Below, piece after piece: positions 26,701-35,568 of a DNA stretch of 64,000 nucleotides (its first letter is position 1; every line of letters starts with the position of its first letter). The notes under the pieces were generated by a model. That model was not told the DNA's origin, did not search any database, and worked only from the letters and a program-made list of their open reading frames with translations. This DNA comes from Cyclobacterium amurskyense. GTDB lineage: Bacteria; Bacteroidota; Bacteroidia; Cytophagales; Cyclobacteriaceae. The stretch spans positions 310,001 through 374,000 of the forward strand of contig NZ_CP012040.1 of assembly GCF_001050135.1 (NCBI RefSeq). The letters run 5' to 3'. A program made the translations under genes and the position numbers.

Positions 26701-27278
26701 TCACTTTACCGCTTTCCTCTAAACCCCTTCTGATCCATTTAGGTACATCTGTTCAAAATGGTACCAACATCCCTTTGGAAGGAAACCTAAAGGTATATAA
26801 TGATAAAACCGGGTTTGAATTGAAGTTAAGCACAAATACCCCTTTAAAACATGCTGATGAAATTAAGCTCATTAATGAAAAAGGGCCTCTTAACCACTCC
26901 TCAATTACCTGGCAAAAAGAATCTCCTCTACTTTGGAAAGCTGATTTAGGTAGCCTAGATCCTGGAGCCTATCTAACTCGGGTTGAATTAGGGACTAAAA
27001 AGGTACAAACCAACACTGTGTCCATTGACATACCCCATAGGTTTGTATTGTCGCCAAATCCAACTCAAGGGAAAAGTACATTAAGGGTAATGCAAGAATT
27101 TAATGAAAAGACAAAAATCTCTATTATTCGCTTAGATGGTATTCCTGTACAAACCATTTACCTACCAGCCCACACTACTACAGCAAACCTGGATTTTAGC
27201 GAACTGAAAAACAGCACTTATTTGATTCGCCTTGAAAATACAAGTTTCAAAGGTCAGCAAAAATTTATTAAGCAATAA
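23703..27278 (+). CDS. Large secreted glycoside hydrolase-like protein with type IX sorting domain
   Basis: The 1191-residue protein has a signal peptide (ending VTYAQ). Residues about 25-275 and 300-575 are two related beta-rich modules that each contain an IEAxxx/KHWAG or KQWNG pair and look discoidin-like. A linker with PDPVLPDPDPV joins them. Residues about 590-960 are a TIM-barrel glycosidase-like domain: VEVGNEPWD with E717 as likely acid/base, and VHVTEWGWD with E831 as likely nucleophile. The last 80 residues are a Por-type sorting domain (FVLSPNPTQGKSTLRV). It should pass the outer membrane through the type IX system and act on an outside glycan. The substrate is unknown. Confidence 0.85.
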   Translation: MPFYQKSFFALSTFLFLTLSVTYAQYETHLLQGLVISSSDAPQSNAELAIDGLQNTSWVSNNPFPTNFYDNAYQNLILQPNRIELSNIYPEATNSYSPSITLPAEAFINFASPEDIYLIGLKTNGLQEKVTITFFDSLGIVKTEEYLPAQSYNHIRFEVNLEDIEKIKLSSIASFSIMEIGLLAEVPKEYITLDLGDTYTVSEVKSKHWAGNSNATATQLLAGNHPDSLTIIANLQPDEIAFISTSLDPAIEARYLQIAHRVVPENYKKVTVFEIEAYGSEIVKPDPVLPDPDPVTTWNPDAGLYSALSKTAIASSSSTANGTNNTAEAVLDDNIATAWLSTNPLPDAYVSNSRQNIFLNKNGIAGNGANMTNATDGNLGNSTPQIGLINGVANFSLDLAPVKVHRLGLRLANNHAEPVSIQVINLQGDTLSTTYETTTTGHVRFEIEMDEVTKVFLTSNAAFSIQEIAAYSEPLSEFITLDLMEVKPVSRIAAKQWNGNNTAISSKLWVGPTLDSLTLLAELDPNSLDIHNIELPEGNRTRFVRLEQQLVDENYKKATIQELTVYDKFGNYGPPPAPKPQNTSFGKLFGVNTVWAWGTKKVPNLQGADEGAQKFIRAANQARNYHNIHWDTADPDITPSYGGENPMVLRPWTQWTREYKDWIDKGFEVDATFTFDRFQESLWDNPYSSGYGLGHAFASTFGPSHENLIRTVEVGNEPWDYSDSTYRKILLGTAQGLKTADPMIKVLPAALQASNPVTNDGQKNYMGTKLHEAAAPYLDGINLHLYSYYRTNEGDRIAVHPEHPASEMRALFSGLRFRDANMPGKEVHVTEWGWDASSENETAINSEAVSAQSQAVYALRGLFWLSRMGVDKAHWYFYANVDTLEGIDPINYQRSGLTESGHYGFKEKRAFTALEAMQNRMGNLYFEDVIREDEQAYIYQLRNEEGELSHLIAWRPVTGEDSLTVNYQLPAEFPAQEAWYLSGLSPNGEEVSLSYTNGKLTLPLSSKPLLIHLGTSVQNGTNIPLEGNLKVYNDKTGFELKLSTNTPLKHADEIKLINEKGPLNHSSITWQKESPLLWKADLGSLDPGAYLTRVELGTKKVQTNTVSIDIPHRFVLSPNPTQGKSTLRVMQEFNEKTKISIIRLDGIPVQTIYLPAHTTTANLDFSELKNSTYLIRLENTSFKGQQKFIKQ

Positions 27279-27298
27279 AAAAAATATTTAAAGAAATA

Positions 27299-27332
27299 GG
27301 GCTGGTAAGTTTTACAACTTCCAGCCCTTTTT
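27299..27332 (+). terminator. Intrinsic terminator after the glycosidase gene
   Basis: GGGCTGG at 27299-27305 pairs with CCAGCCC at 27321-27327, with AAGTT/AACTT continuing the stem inside. A run of T follows. It lies 20 bases after the stop codon. Confidence 0.88.
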
Positions 27333-27386
27333 GCTTTTCTATGGTTTCGTTTACCCTTTGATTTGGGAAAAAGAATACTATATACT

Positions 27387-28547
27387 TTACAATACTTTGT
27401 GCTTTTCAAAAGGAACACTCCTATCAAAAATATAACGGTAAGTATGATGCGTCTTATAGATGGAAGCATTTAATTGTTCACATACTCGCATCATTTTAGG
27501 GTTAAAATCCCCCACCCAATTCATCTCTATGGTCTCATAGGGCAGTTTTTTCTCTGCTACATTGTCCCTATAATCTGTTGCCATAGCACTTTCTACACCC
27601 TTTCCCTGGAATTCCGGCACTACACCAAATACCAAACCTAGCATTTTATCTGGTGGATTAAAGGTTTTGTGCCAAAGAAATTTAAGTTTACCTATTAGAT
27701 CCATTTTACCATCAACATATTTAAAGATTTGATTGATTTCAGGAATACTAATAAAGAAACAAATGGGATCCCCTTTATAGAAACCAAAAAAGATAAGGTT
27801 CGGATCTATTATAGGCTTCATTTTGGAAAGCATTAGCTTGGCTTCCCTTACGGAAATGGTTTTACCCAAATGTCCCGCCCAAGCTTTGTTGTATACGGTC
27901 ATAAAGTATTCTGGAAATTTCTCCCAAAGCTCTTTTCCTTTAAGGCACCTAAATTCAAAATCTTTATTTTCAAGAATTTTCATCGACCTTTCCCTGATCT
28001 TTGGATCGACAACTACCCCTTTTACATTTCTGCTATAAGTATATTGTTTAAAATAAATTTGAAACCCATAGGCTTCAAAAAAATCCTTATAATACGCGAA
28101 ATTCCAGTGCATGTTATAATTAGCCGGAGAAAAACCATCTACCAACAAGCCCCACCATTTGTCTCTTTCCCCAAAATTCACCGGGCCATCCATGGCTTCC
28201 ATACCTTGGGCAACTAACCAGTCTTTTGCAGCATCAAATAACATAAAAGCTGCTTTTTGATCATTTATACATTCAAAAAAACCCATCCCTCCGGTTGGGA
28301 TTTTCTCTTTCCATTTGGGATTGATAAAAGCGGCATTTCTACCTATGGTTTTCCCCTGATCATCTATTAATAACCAACGGATGGATTTACCTCCACTCTT
28401 GAACAGTTTGTTGGTCTTGGGGTGAAAAAGGTCTTCTATGTCTTTGTCCAGGGGTCTGATCCAGTTTTTCTCATTCTGGTACAACCTCACTGCCATTTGA
28501 AAAAACTCTTTTTGATGCGCTGGGGTGGTGACTTCCTGTAAATGCAT
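27387..28547 (-). CDS. GNAT-fold N-acetyltransferase-like protein
   Basis: The 386-residue cytoplasmic protein lacks a signal peptide. Its C-terminal half has the acetyl-CoA region GLVFGVVPEFQGKGVESAMA, which resembles the GNAT Q/RxxGxG/A loop. The N-terminal half has MDGPVNFGERDKWWGLLVDG, seen in a Bacteroidota-wide family annotated as GNAT N-acetyltransferases. Substrate unknown. It follows rimO on the same strand after 55 bases, so read-through is possible. Confidence 0.75.
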   Translation of the reverse strand: MHLQEVTTPAHQKEFFQMAVRLYQNEKNWIRPLDKDIEDLFHPKTNKLFKSGGKSIRWLLIDDQGKTIGRNAAFINPKWKEKIPTGGMGFFECINDQKAAFMLFDAAKDWLVAQGMEAMDGPVNFGERDKWWGLLVDGFSPANYNMHWNFAYYKDFFEAYGFQIYFKQYTYSRNVKGVVVDPKIRERSMKILENKDFEFRCLKGKELWEKFPEYFMTVYNKAWAGHLGKTISVREAKLMLSKMKPIIDPNLIFFGFYKGDPICFFISIPEINQIFKYVDGKMDLIGKLKFLWHKTFNPPDKMLGLVFGVVPEFQGKGVESAMATDYRDNVAEKKLPYETIEMNWVGDFNPKMMRVCEQLNASIYKTHHTYRYIFDRSVPFEKHKVL

Positions 28548-28602
28548 GGGTTAAAAAACTACTTTAATTATGTTATAAATGATAATTAGAATAAACAAAA
28601 GA

Positions 28603-29913
28603 CTAAATAACTTCTCCGTAAAGGTCAAATTCGGTGGCTTCGGTAATCTTTACATTTACAAAGTCACCCAATCTGCAATAATACTTACTGGCATCTATCA
28701 ATACCTCATTGTCTACCTCTACAGAATCATAGGCTGTCCGACCTACAAAACGGCCATTTTCTTTTTTATCAATCAACACCTTGTATTCCTTCCCTATTTT
28801 CTCCTGATTGAGCTCAAAAGAAATCTGTTCTTGTATCTCCATCAGGCGATTGGCCCTTTCCTGTTTTACTTCCTGTGGTACACTATCCTCCAATCCATAA
28901 GCATGTGTATCTTCTTCATGAGAATAGGTGAAAACTCCTAATCGCTCAAATCGCATGCGTTCTACAAAGTCCACCATTTCTTCAAACTCGGCCTCACCTT
29001 CACCTGGATGTCCGGTAATAAGCGTTGTCCTGATCGCAATGTCCGGGATTTTACTACGGATTTCATTGATCAAATCCTCTTGCTTCTCACGGGTAGTTCC
29101 TCTTCTCATCGTTTTCAACACCTCCGTAGACCCATGTTGCAAAGGTATGTCCAGGTAATTACAAATATTATCCCTTTCAGCCATTACTTCCAGCACATCC
29201 ATAGGGAAACCTGTTGGATAGGCATAATGCAACCTTATCCACTCCAAGCCTTCTACATCCGATAGGGCTCGCAAAAGATCTGCAAGCCTTCGTTTTTTGT
29301 AAAGATCCAATCCGTAGTAAGTAGAATCCTGGGCGATCAATAGTATTTCTTTGGTTCCACCAGCCACTTTATGCTTGGCTTCTTTAACCAATTCTTCAAT
29401 TGGGCGAGAAACGTGTCCACCTCTCATAAGCGGAATGGCACAAAATGCACAAGGCCTGTCACAACCTTCGGAGATTTTCATATAAGCATAATGTGAGGCG
29501 TGACTTAGTAGTCGCTCTCCAACCAACTCATGTTTATAATCCGCCTTAAATTTTTTCAATAATGCCGGAAGCTCTCTGGTTCCAAAAAAGGCATCAACCT
29601 GAGGGATCTCCAACTCTAGGTCATCTTTATACCTTTGAGAAAGGCATCCTGTCACATAGACTTTATCCACCAAGCCTTGATCTTTAGCTGTCGCATACTC
29701 CAGTATGGTGTTGATAGATTCCTGCTTTGCATTGTCTATAAATCCACAAGTATTGATAATTACTATATTATTGTCCTCAGCATTTGATTCATGCCGGGCA
29801 TCAATACCATTTCCTTTCAGTTGGCTTAATAGCACTTCAGAATCCACAAGGTTTTTGGAACAACCCATGGTGATGATATTGACTTTATCTTTTTTTAAGG
29901 TTCTTGCTTTCAT
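28603..29913 (-). CDS. rimO: Ribosomal protein S12 methylthiotransferase RimO
   Basis: The start ATG at 29913 is preceded by GCAGGAAG, a good ribosome binding site; TTG at 29925 is a less likely alternative. The 436-residue protein has the N-terminal methylthiotransferase domain (MGCSKNLVDSE), the radical SAM cysteines in CDRPCAFCAIP, and a C-terminal TRAM domain. RimO adds a methylthio group to Asp88 of ribosomal protein S12. It uses two iron-sulfur clusters and S-adenosylmethionine. Confidence 0.96.
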   Translation of the reverse strand: MKARTLKKDKVNIITMGCSKNLVDSEVLLSQLKGNGIDARHESNAEDNNIVIINTCGFIDNAKQESINTILEYATAKDQGLVDKVYVTGCLSQRYKDDLELEIPQVDAFFGTRELPALLKKFKADYKHELVGERLLSHASHYAYMKISEGCDRPCAFCAIPLMRGGHVSRPIEELVKEAKHKVAGGTKEILLIAQDSTYYGLDLYKKRRLADLLRALSDVEGLEWIRLHYAYPTGFPMDVLEVMAERDNICNYLDIPLQHGSTEVLKTMRRGTTREKQEDLINEIRSKIPDIAIRTTLITGHPGEGEAEFEEMVDFVERMRFERLGVFTYSHEEDTHAYGLEDSVPQEVKQERANRLMEIQEQISFELNQEKIGKEYKVLIDKKENGRFVGRTAYDSVEVDNEVLIDASKYYCRLGDFVNVKITEATEFDLYGEVI

Positions 29914-30011
29914 ATCTTCCTGCAAAAGTACAAAATTACCCTGACAACCATTCTATACATCTCGCCTTTAGCGCAATGTTATTGAATTATTAAAGACTGA
30001 AATATTTTGTA

Positions 30012-30143
30012 AAGAATCCTTAATCTCTGTTCGGCTTTATTAAAAGGGGAAAAGCCTACTTTTGAATAAGTAATACAGCGACAATTTTTTTATTACTCCT
30101 TGTAATTTTTTGAAAAGGCCACGATTCCATTCGAGGCCTTTTT
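30012..30143 (+). ncRNA. Candidate structured small RNA with two terminators
   Basis: No ORF fits this space between divergent rimO and the trhA-like gene, yet it holds well-ordered pairing. TCTCTGT (30024-30030) and ACAGCGA (30075-30081) close a three-way junction with one mismatch. Inside are GGCTTT/AAAGCC (30033-30038 with 30051-30056) and TACTT/AAGTA (30057-30061 with 30068-30072). Two terminator-like stems follow: ATTAC/GTAAT with T5 at 30092-30111, and AAAAGGCC...GGCCTTTTT at 30113-30143. TTG upstream and TATTTTG at 30003-30009 are a plausible promoter (one base short of TAnnTTTG). I do not recognise the family. Confidence 0.45.
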
Positions 30144-30379
30144 CTTTTTGTCCCTAGGGTCGGGCTGAGAAATTCGATTTACTTACAAACTGAAACCCGA
30201 AAATCCTCCAGGTCTCGCAGATAACCGAGCTAGGTAAAAAATAGCCAATTGAAACCTGAAAGGATTTATCTCAATCATAACCAAATGATTAAACAAACAA
30301 CCTACGGTTTTAGGCACTATCAATTCCGAAAATTGATTTAAATACCCGATATTTACCGAAATACTTTTAATCGACTACA

Positions 30380-31024
30380 ATGGCTGGACTGGTAGAAAGA
30401 AAACAAACAATAAAAGAAGAGTTTGCCAATACCCTCACCCACCTGATTGGTATTCTTTTTAGTATTGTTGCCATAGCTCTTTTGGTGGTTTTTTCAGTTT
30501 TAAATGGCACTCCATTGCATGTGGTCAGTTGCTGTATCTTTGGTGCCACCATGTTGTTACTTTATACCTCTTCTACCCTTTATCACGCCATTCAATCCAA
30601 AGAATTAAAGCCCCTATTGCGTAGCATTGATCACATTAGCATTTATTTTTTGATTTCAGGCACCTATACCCCCTTACTGTTGATAGGTTTGGGAGGTACT
30701 TTAGGATGGGTCTATTTCGGAATCGTATGGACCATCACCTTATTAGGATTGGTTTTTAAAATATTCTTTATCGGCAGGTTTGAAAAATTATCGCTTATTC
30801 TGTACCTAGGGATGGGCTGGATGGCCCTGCTACTTATAAAACCTTTGGTGGCCAACCTGAGCACCGAAATTATTTACCTGATTGCAGCTGGGGGTTTGGC
30901 ATACACTATAGGTACTGTTTTTTATGCCAAAAAAAAATTGCTTTACGCCCACGCCATTTGGCATGTTTTTGTCCTTGTTGGTACGGTATTGCATTTCATT
31001 GCCGTCCTTTTTCTGATAACCTGA
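30380..31024 (+). CDS. trhA: TrhA / hemolysin III family membrane protein
   Basis: The 214-residue protein has seven predicted membrane segments and the family's conserved blocks: EEFANTLTHLIGILFSI near the N-terminus, SSTLYHAIQ after the second helix, IDHISIYFLISGTYTPL in the middle and AHAIWHVFVLVGTVLHF at the end. These carry the His/Asp/Ser residues conserved in PAQR-like proteins. The family affects membrane lipid homeostasis; the hemolysin name is historical. ATG 30380 follows an AT-rich leader. Confidence 0.88.
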   Translation: MAGLVERKQTIKEEFANTLTHLIGILFSIVAIALLVVFSVLNGTPLHVVSCCIFGATMLLLYTSSTLYHAIQSKELKPLLRSIDHISIYFLISGTYTPLLLIGLGGTLGWVYFGIVWTITLLGLVFKIFFIGRFEKLSLILYLGMGWMALLLIKPLVANLSTEIIYLIAAGGLAYTIGTVFYAKKKLLYAHAIWHVFVLVGTVLHFIAVLFLIT

Positions 31025-31212
31025 AGGATTTCAACCTCCAGTAAAGTCCTCCGTTTTTTAAAATTATTCATACAGTTATTAAATCAAAAGGACCACCTTT
31101 CAGTCTATCCTGATTTTCAGATAAACATAGACAACTGAATATGTAACAATAGTCACTGTCTTTGGCCCTATCTATGTGTAGCTTTATAGTTGAACCAATC
31201 AATGAAACAGCT

Positions 31213-31605
31213 ATGAAATATTATATCAATAAAACACTCGAAGCACAATCCTTTTCAGGAGTAAAAGAAAAGGTAACTGCAGCCCTAAAAGAGCAAGGGT
31301 TTGGTGTGCTTACGGAAATAGATATTCAGGCCACCATGAAAAAGAAACTAGACAAGGATTATTTACCTACCCTGATATTAGGTGCTTGTAATCCTGGTTT
31401 TGCAGACAAGGTGTTGACCATAGACCCAAATATGTCAGCCATGTTGCCTTGTAATGTCACAATCAGGGAACTAGAAAATGGTAAAATAGAGGTCTCCGCC
31501 ATCGATCCTGAGGCCGCCATGGTGCCGGTTGGGAAAGAGGAAATCAAACCCTTGGCCAAAGAAGTTAAAGAAAAATTGGCTAAAGCAATTGAAGCTATAA
31601 AATAA
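31213..31605 (+). CDS. DUF302 family protein
   Basis: With ATG 31213 the protein is 130 residues, starting MKYYINKTL; the longer frame upstream lacks support. DUF302 signatures are SGVKEKVTAALKEQGFGVLTEIDI and TLILGACNPGFADKVL, with a single cysteine in GACNP and another in LPCNV. The fold is a small alpha-beta sandwich of unknown function, often found near copper or sulfur redox genes. It is convergent with the flavin reductase, and they share a terminator. Confidence 0.85.
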   Translation: MKYYINKTLEAQSFSGVKEKVTAALKEQGFGVLTEIDIQATMKKKLDKDYLPTLILGACNPGFADKVLTIDPNMSAMLPCNVTIRELENGKIEVSAIDPEAAMVPVGKEEIKPLAKEVKEKLAKAIEAIK

Positions 31606-31609
31606 AAAT

Positions 31610-31642
31610 AAAGGAGATTTCTATTAACCAGAAATCTCCTTT
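31610..31642. terminator. Bidirectional intrinsic terminator
   Basis: AAAGGAGATTTCT at 31610-31622 and AGAAATCTCCTTT at 31630-31642 form a 13-bp perfect stem with a seven-base loop. It lies between two convergent genes, five bases after one stop and 13 bases before the other, so it serves both. Confidence 0.9.
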
Positions 31643-31655
31643 CCTTTTCTACCAT

Positions 31656-32327
31656 TTACTTTTCAAAAACCAAGGCATCCGGAGCTGCCCCCAGTTCTTC
31701 CAATGCCTTATTAACTGCTATTATAAATCCTTCAGGCCCACATACGTAAAAATGCTGGCGCTTAAAATCATTGATATTTTTTATTAAGTATTCCTTATCA
31801 ATTCTTCCGCGATCGAAAGCGGAATCTTTTTGTTTCTCGATAATATTTTGAAATTTATGACCCAAGATGGTCTTCAACTCTTCAAAAAGTATAATGTCCT
31901 CATTGGTTTTATTGGCAAATATCAAGCGGTTATTACCAATCTCATTTTTTTGACGCAAATCTCGTAAAATGGAGATAAAAGGGGTGATCCCTGCGCCTCC
32001 TGCCAAAAACACACCCTCACCTTTGTAGGCAATGGCTCCCCATGCATCACCTATTTCCACTTTATCCCCTACTTGAGCATCACCCAACCTTTTAGTTACC
32101 CCTTCATGGTCATCGTAGGTTTTAATGGTGAACTCCAAAAAATCATCTTTGGGAAGGCTTGTAAAAGAAAATGGCCTTCTTACATCTTCCCAACCTTCTT
32201 TTAATAAACTCAATTCTGTGGCTTGCCCAGGTACAAAAGGATACCCTTTGGGCTTTTCAATTTTAAAAGCATAGGTATCATGCGTAACTATACTTTTATC
32301 TAAAATTCTTAATTGATAGCTTTCCAT
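31656..32327 (-). CDS. Ferredoxin-NADP reductase-type flavoprotein
   Basis: About 223 residues from ATG 32327; ATGs at 32351 and 32372 are possible longer starts. The FAD domain has RRPFSFTS (RxxS motif) and the NAD(P) domain has GGAGITPFISILRDL and the late YVCGPEGF, the standard ferredoxin reductase layout. It should pass electrons between NAD(P)H and a protein or small acceptor. No ferredoxin gene is adjacent; the partner is unknown. Confidence 0.87.
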   Translation of the reverse strand: MESYQLRILDKSIVTHDTYAFKIEKPKGYPFVPGQATELSLLKEGWEDVRRPFSFTSLPKDDFLEFTIKTYDDHEGVTKRLGDAQVGDKVEIGDAWGAIAYKGEGVFLAGGAGITPFISILRDLRQKNEIGNNRLIFANKTNEDIILFEELKTILGHKFQNIIEKQKDSAFDRGRIDKEYLIKNINDFKRQHFYVCGPEGFIIAVNKALEELGAAPDALVFEK

Positions 32328-32499
32328 TGGATTTTGGGTTTTATGGTTCATAAACTTTTTAAATAACCACAAACATTAATCCATAATTAAATTTTACACC
32401 TGTTTAATATGATTTTGTTATTATTTACTTTCACAGATATGGAAAGCTCCAAGTACATAAGTATCAATACCAGAAGAAGTAAATAAAAAATTGCCATTC

Positions 32500-32711
32500 A
32501 ACCCGGATTATGTAATAGGATTTCTCCGCCCTGACAATGTCAGGGGTGAAGCCTGTCCAGTGTTTACGGGAAGTGTTGCAATCGCAAGAAAATCAGACTG
32601 TTTGGAGATTTTAGCATAGCACCGCTATGGTGAAATTGAAAACAGTAACGAAGTGGCTGATTTTAAAGCGATTTCAGCACGTAATAGAATTTCAATTGCA
32701 TATTTCGGGTT
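32500..32711 (+). repeat. 212-bp dispersed repeat, copy R3
   Basis: Same orientation as R2 and the same length to the base. It begins AACCCGGATTATGTAATAGG and ends TTGCATATTTCGGGTT. One arm of the second internal hairpin is changed (TCCAGT instead of TCCCGT). It fills most of the space between the flavin reductase start and the gene at 32894. The flanks read ATTC and CAAT. Confidence 0.92.
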
Positions 32712-32893
32712 CAATTTAGGCGAGCTATGTATTGCTGTTCATTATTTTATTTCATGTCATCCTATTGGCAGACCGCTCTCCTTGAATAAATTGAGAATTT
32801 CGAACTTAAAACATATTTATAAGCACATTCTGACAGTATTAATTGTCATTGTCTTTTCTAGCCCTTACTTTAATCCAAATTAAAAAACTCAAA

Positions 32894-34555
32894 ATGACTA
32901 TACTGTTCACCTCCTTCCTGCATTGGTTTATGATTTTGTCCTTGCTTGTTTCAGAAGCCCCGACAGAAACCATTAAAATCGCCGACTTCACAAAGTCCTT
33001 TGAAGATTTAAATACCCTTCCGGCGTCCTTTTTGGTAACCAATAACATTACTTACAATTCAGAAGGAGGCCATCTTCAAGGCATTCAGCTATATAATGAC
33101 CATACTGCTTACCTAAGCGGAAGCTCAGAAGACTTGAGTTATATGGTGAAAATGGAATTGGGGGAACAATCTAGGGTATTGTCCATAGATACATTGATGC
33201 ATGCTCCACTACGTCATGCGGGTGGCTTTCAAATATTCGATCAATATCTGGCTGTTGGCATTGAAGACAATAAGGAAAGGAACCTTGCGTACCTACAAGT
33301 CTATAATTTGGAAGCTGAAAATCCTTTTGACAAACCCATCTATACCATAGCGCGAAAAGGAAATTACGAGCGGGTTACAGCCGGAGCGGTAGGTATAACT
33401 ACATTCAGAGGTGAAATATTGATTTTAGTTGCCAATTGGGACAGTCGGGTTCTGGACTTTTATTCCTGTCCTGAACAGGACTTTTATAATGGAAAGGGGG
33501 AATTTACTCTTAAAAGTGATATAGAAGTAATAAAACAAACTACTTCTGAATGGTCCGATCCCAAATGGTTATCATATCAAAACCTAAATTTATTTTCTGA
33601 CCAGAAGGACCAACTGTACATGGTTGGCACCGCCAAGAATGAGGCAGGAGATCAGGTTGCAGACTTGTTTAAGCTACAACTACCCTCCTCGTCCGCCAAA
33701 ATCACAAAACTAAATTCTAAGATATTTAATACCAGCACTTCGGTAGACTTTAAAGCTGCAGCAGGCTTAAATATTTCAAGCGAAGGTGATCTAATATTGG
33801 CAGCAGCTCCCTACCAATTGGAAAAGAATACCACCATCAATTTATTTGCCCATAAAGAACCGAGTTGGAAAAAAACAAGAGAATGGCCTTCTCCAGATGC
33901 CCGACAGGCAGCAGCTGCCACTGAACTACATGCGTTTGCAATAAATAACCATTCCATTAGTAAATACGATAGGTCTACGGGTGAATTAATCACTTCCAGA
34001 AGCTACCCAAACACAAAGCATTTGAACAGTGGTTTTCTTAGCGGCGGTCTCCTCTATTGTGCCCACTCCAACTATCCAAATCAACCCGATAGCAGTAGCA
34101 TTCGAATAATCGATCCCAAAAGCCTAACATTAAAAAAAACAATCAAATTGAGACAATCTAAAGGTAGCCTTACTTGGATTGTTAAAAACAAGGGCTATTG
34201 GTATGCCCTCTTCGCTTATTATGGTGAAAACAATCACCTCACTTACTTGGCCAAAATGAATGAGAATTGGGAGATTCTACAAAAATGGAACTTTCCTAAC
34301 TCTATCATTAAAGAGATGGGTAAAATGAGTATTTCAGGGGGTGTAGCCTGGGAGCAGGGATTTGTAGTAACAGGCCACGACGAAAAATTATTGTATTATG
34401 TTACCCTACCTGAAAACGGTGAAAATTTAAACTTCATAAAACAATATAAAGCACCATTTACAGGTCAGGGAATCGCATTAGACCCTTTAACTGGGGGCCT
34501 TATTGGGATAAATAGAGCCGAAAAGAAGGTGGTTACCGCCAAGTTTTTACCATAG
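32894..34555 (+). CDS. Exported beta-propeller-like protein, unknown function
   Basis: I choose ATG 32894, which begins a signal-peptide-like sequence (MTILFTSFLHWFMILSLLV). The ATG-less region before it belongs to the upstream repeat. The mature part, about 530 residues, has many repeated beta-strand segments (LQGIQLYNDHTAYLSGS, GISSEGDLILAAAP-like, GGLLYCAHSNYP) and looks like a beta-propeller. It has no Asp-box or kelch signature. Its function is unknown; it is convergent with the esterase lipoprotein, one base apart. Confidence 0.72.
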   Translation: MTILFTSFLHWFMILSLLVSEAPTETIKIADFTKSFEDLNTLPASFLVTNNITYNSEGGHLQGIQLYNDHTAYLSGSSEDLSYMVKMELGEQSRVLSIDTLMHAPLRHAGGFQIFDQYLAVGIEDNKERNLAYLQVYNLEAENPFDKPIYTIARKGNYERVTAGAVGITTFRGEILILVANWDSRVLDFYSCPEQDFYNGKGEFTLKSDIEVIKQTTSEWSDPKWLSYQNLNLFSDQKDQLYMVGTAKNEAGDQVADLFKLQLPSSSAKITKLNSKIFNTSTSVDFKAAAGLNISSEGDLILAAAPYQLEKNTTINLFAHKEPSWKKTREWPSPDARQAAAATELHAFAINNHSISKYDRSTGELITSRSYPNTKHLNSGFLSGGLLYCAHSNYPNQPDSSSIRIIDPKSLTLKKTIKLRQSKGSLTWIVKNKGYWYALFAYYGENNHLTYLAKMNENWEILQKWNFPNSIIKEMGKMSISGGVAWEQGFVVTGHDEKLLYYVTLPENGENLNFIKQYKAPFTGQGIALDPLTGGLIGINRAEKKVVTAKFLP

Positions 34556-34556
34556 G

Positions 34557-35405
34557 TTATTCGCCCAGGCCTTTAACAAAAGTAGTCACCCATCTAAAAC
34601 CTCTACTTGGCGTATAAATCATTTGAAGCATCATAGGAATATGCCTTTTGTTCTTTTGAACCTTAAAATTCGGCTCTGGTTCATATTTCTTGTATTCTTC
34701 CATAAACCGATCAGTACCTTCAAGGATACTATCGTAAGTTTTACCTCCCATCATAAATAGCATTGGAGGCATATTGTCATGTAGAAAATAAATTGGAGAG
34801 GTATCTTTCCAAACTTCTGGGGAGTCAGTAAAAGTCTTCAAATGGGAAGTACCTGGTGCATTGTTTTTTTCTTTAAGGTAGTGATACATATCAAAGCCAG
34901 CGGCATCAATAAGCACGGCACCTGCAATTGGATTTTTAACACCCAAACTATCAAAATACTCATCTCGAATGGCAACAAGACTAGCTAAATGACCACCAGC
35001 AGAATGCCCGGAAACTACTATTCTTTCAGGATCTCCCCCATAATCAGCAATGTTCTCATCCACCCAATTCAAGGCTTTCGCAGTAGCTTTTCCCATACTA
35101 TGGATTTTATATTCCGGGCTTAAGGGATAATCAATTATGACCGTAACAATATTTCTCCTGGCCCACCTTCTGCCAACTAGGCTGTATTTTTCTTTGGATC
35201 CAGACCTCCAGCTACCTCCATGGATAAATACCAAAACAGGAAGGGCTTCTTTAATTTTTTTTGGCCGGAAAACATTCAACCTTTTTTCTGGTAATTCTCC
35301 CAGATAACCATCTTCCATGTAAGTAATGTTCTCAGAAACTGTAATCCCTCTCAAAGAACAGGACCCACATAAAACCAAGAAAAAAGAATAAATCAATAAA
35401 CGCAT
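34557..35405 (-). CDS. Alpha/beta-hydrolase esterase, probable lipoprotein
   Basis: The 282-residue protein opens with a signal sequence and a possible lipobox at Cys16 (LCGSC). The fold markers are the oxyanion motif FIHGGSW, the nucleophile motif SGHSAGGHLA and a late histidine in KRHIPMM; the acid is probably in the GGKTYDSILEG region. This is the arrangement of BD-FAE or carboxylesterase-type hydrolases that act on small acyl or acetyl esters, possibly on glycans. The closest neighbours are unrelated. Confidence 0.85.
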   Translation of the reverse strand: MRLLIYSFFLVLCGSCSLRGITVSENITYMEDGYLGELPEKRLNVFRPKKIKEALPVLVFIHGGSWRSGSKEKYSLVGRRWARRNIVTVIIDYPLSPEYKIHSMGKATAKALNWVDENIADYGGDPERIVVSGHSAGGHLASLVAIRDEYFDSLGVKNPIAGAVLIDAAGFDMYHYLKEKNNAPGTSHLKTFTDSPEVWKDTSPIYFLHDNMPPMLFMMGGKTYDSILEGTDRFMEEYKKYEPEPNFKVQKNKRHIPMMLQMIYTPSRGFRWVTTFVKGLGE

Positions 35406-35568
35406 TTAATTGTCTTTTTTATCTAATATACGTGGATTCATCCAATGCAGACCATTCATGAAAACCACGGAATTAAATATTGATAAATTTTTATTGAGTT
35501 TATCTCAATTAATGGTATCAATTCTTCCTAGTTAATTATTTTCGTGTCTTAATTCATGATTTAAATAA

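Noticed and set aside
30160..30220. Possible degenerate sixth copy of the 212-bp repeat end (GAGAAATTCGATTTAC ... AACCCG).
   Set aside because: Only about 15 bases resemble the element's left end and the spacing is wrong; chance similarity cannot be excluded.
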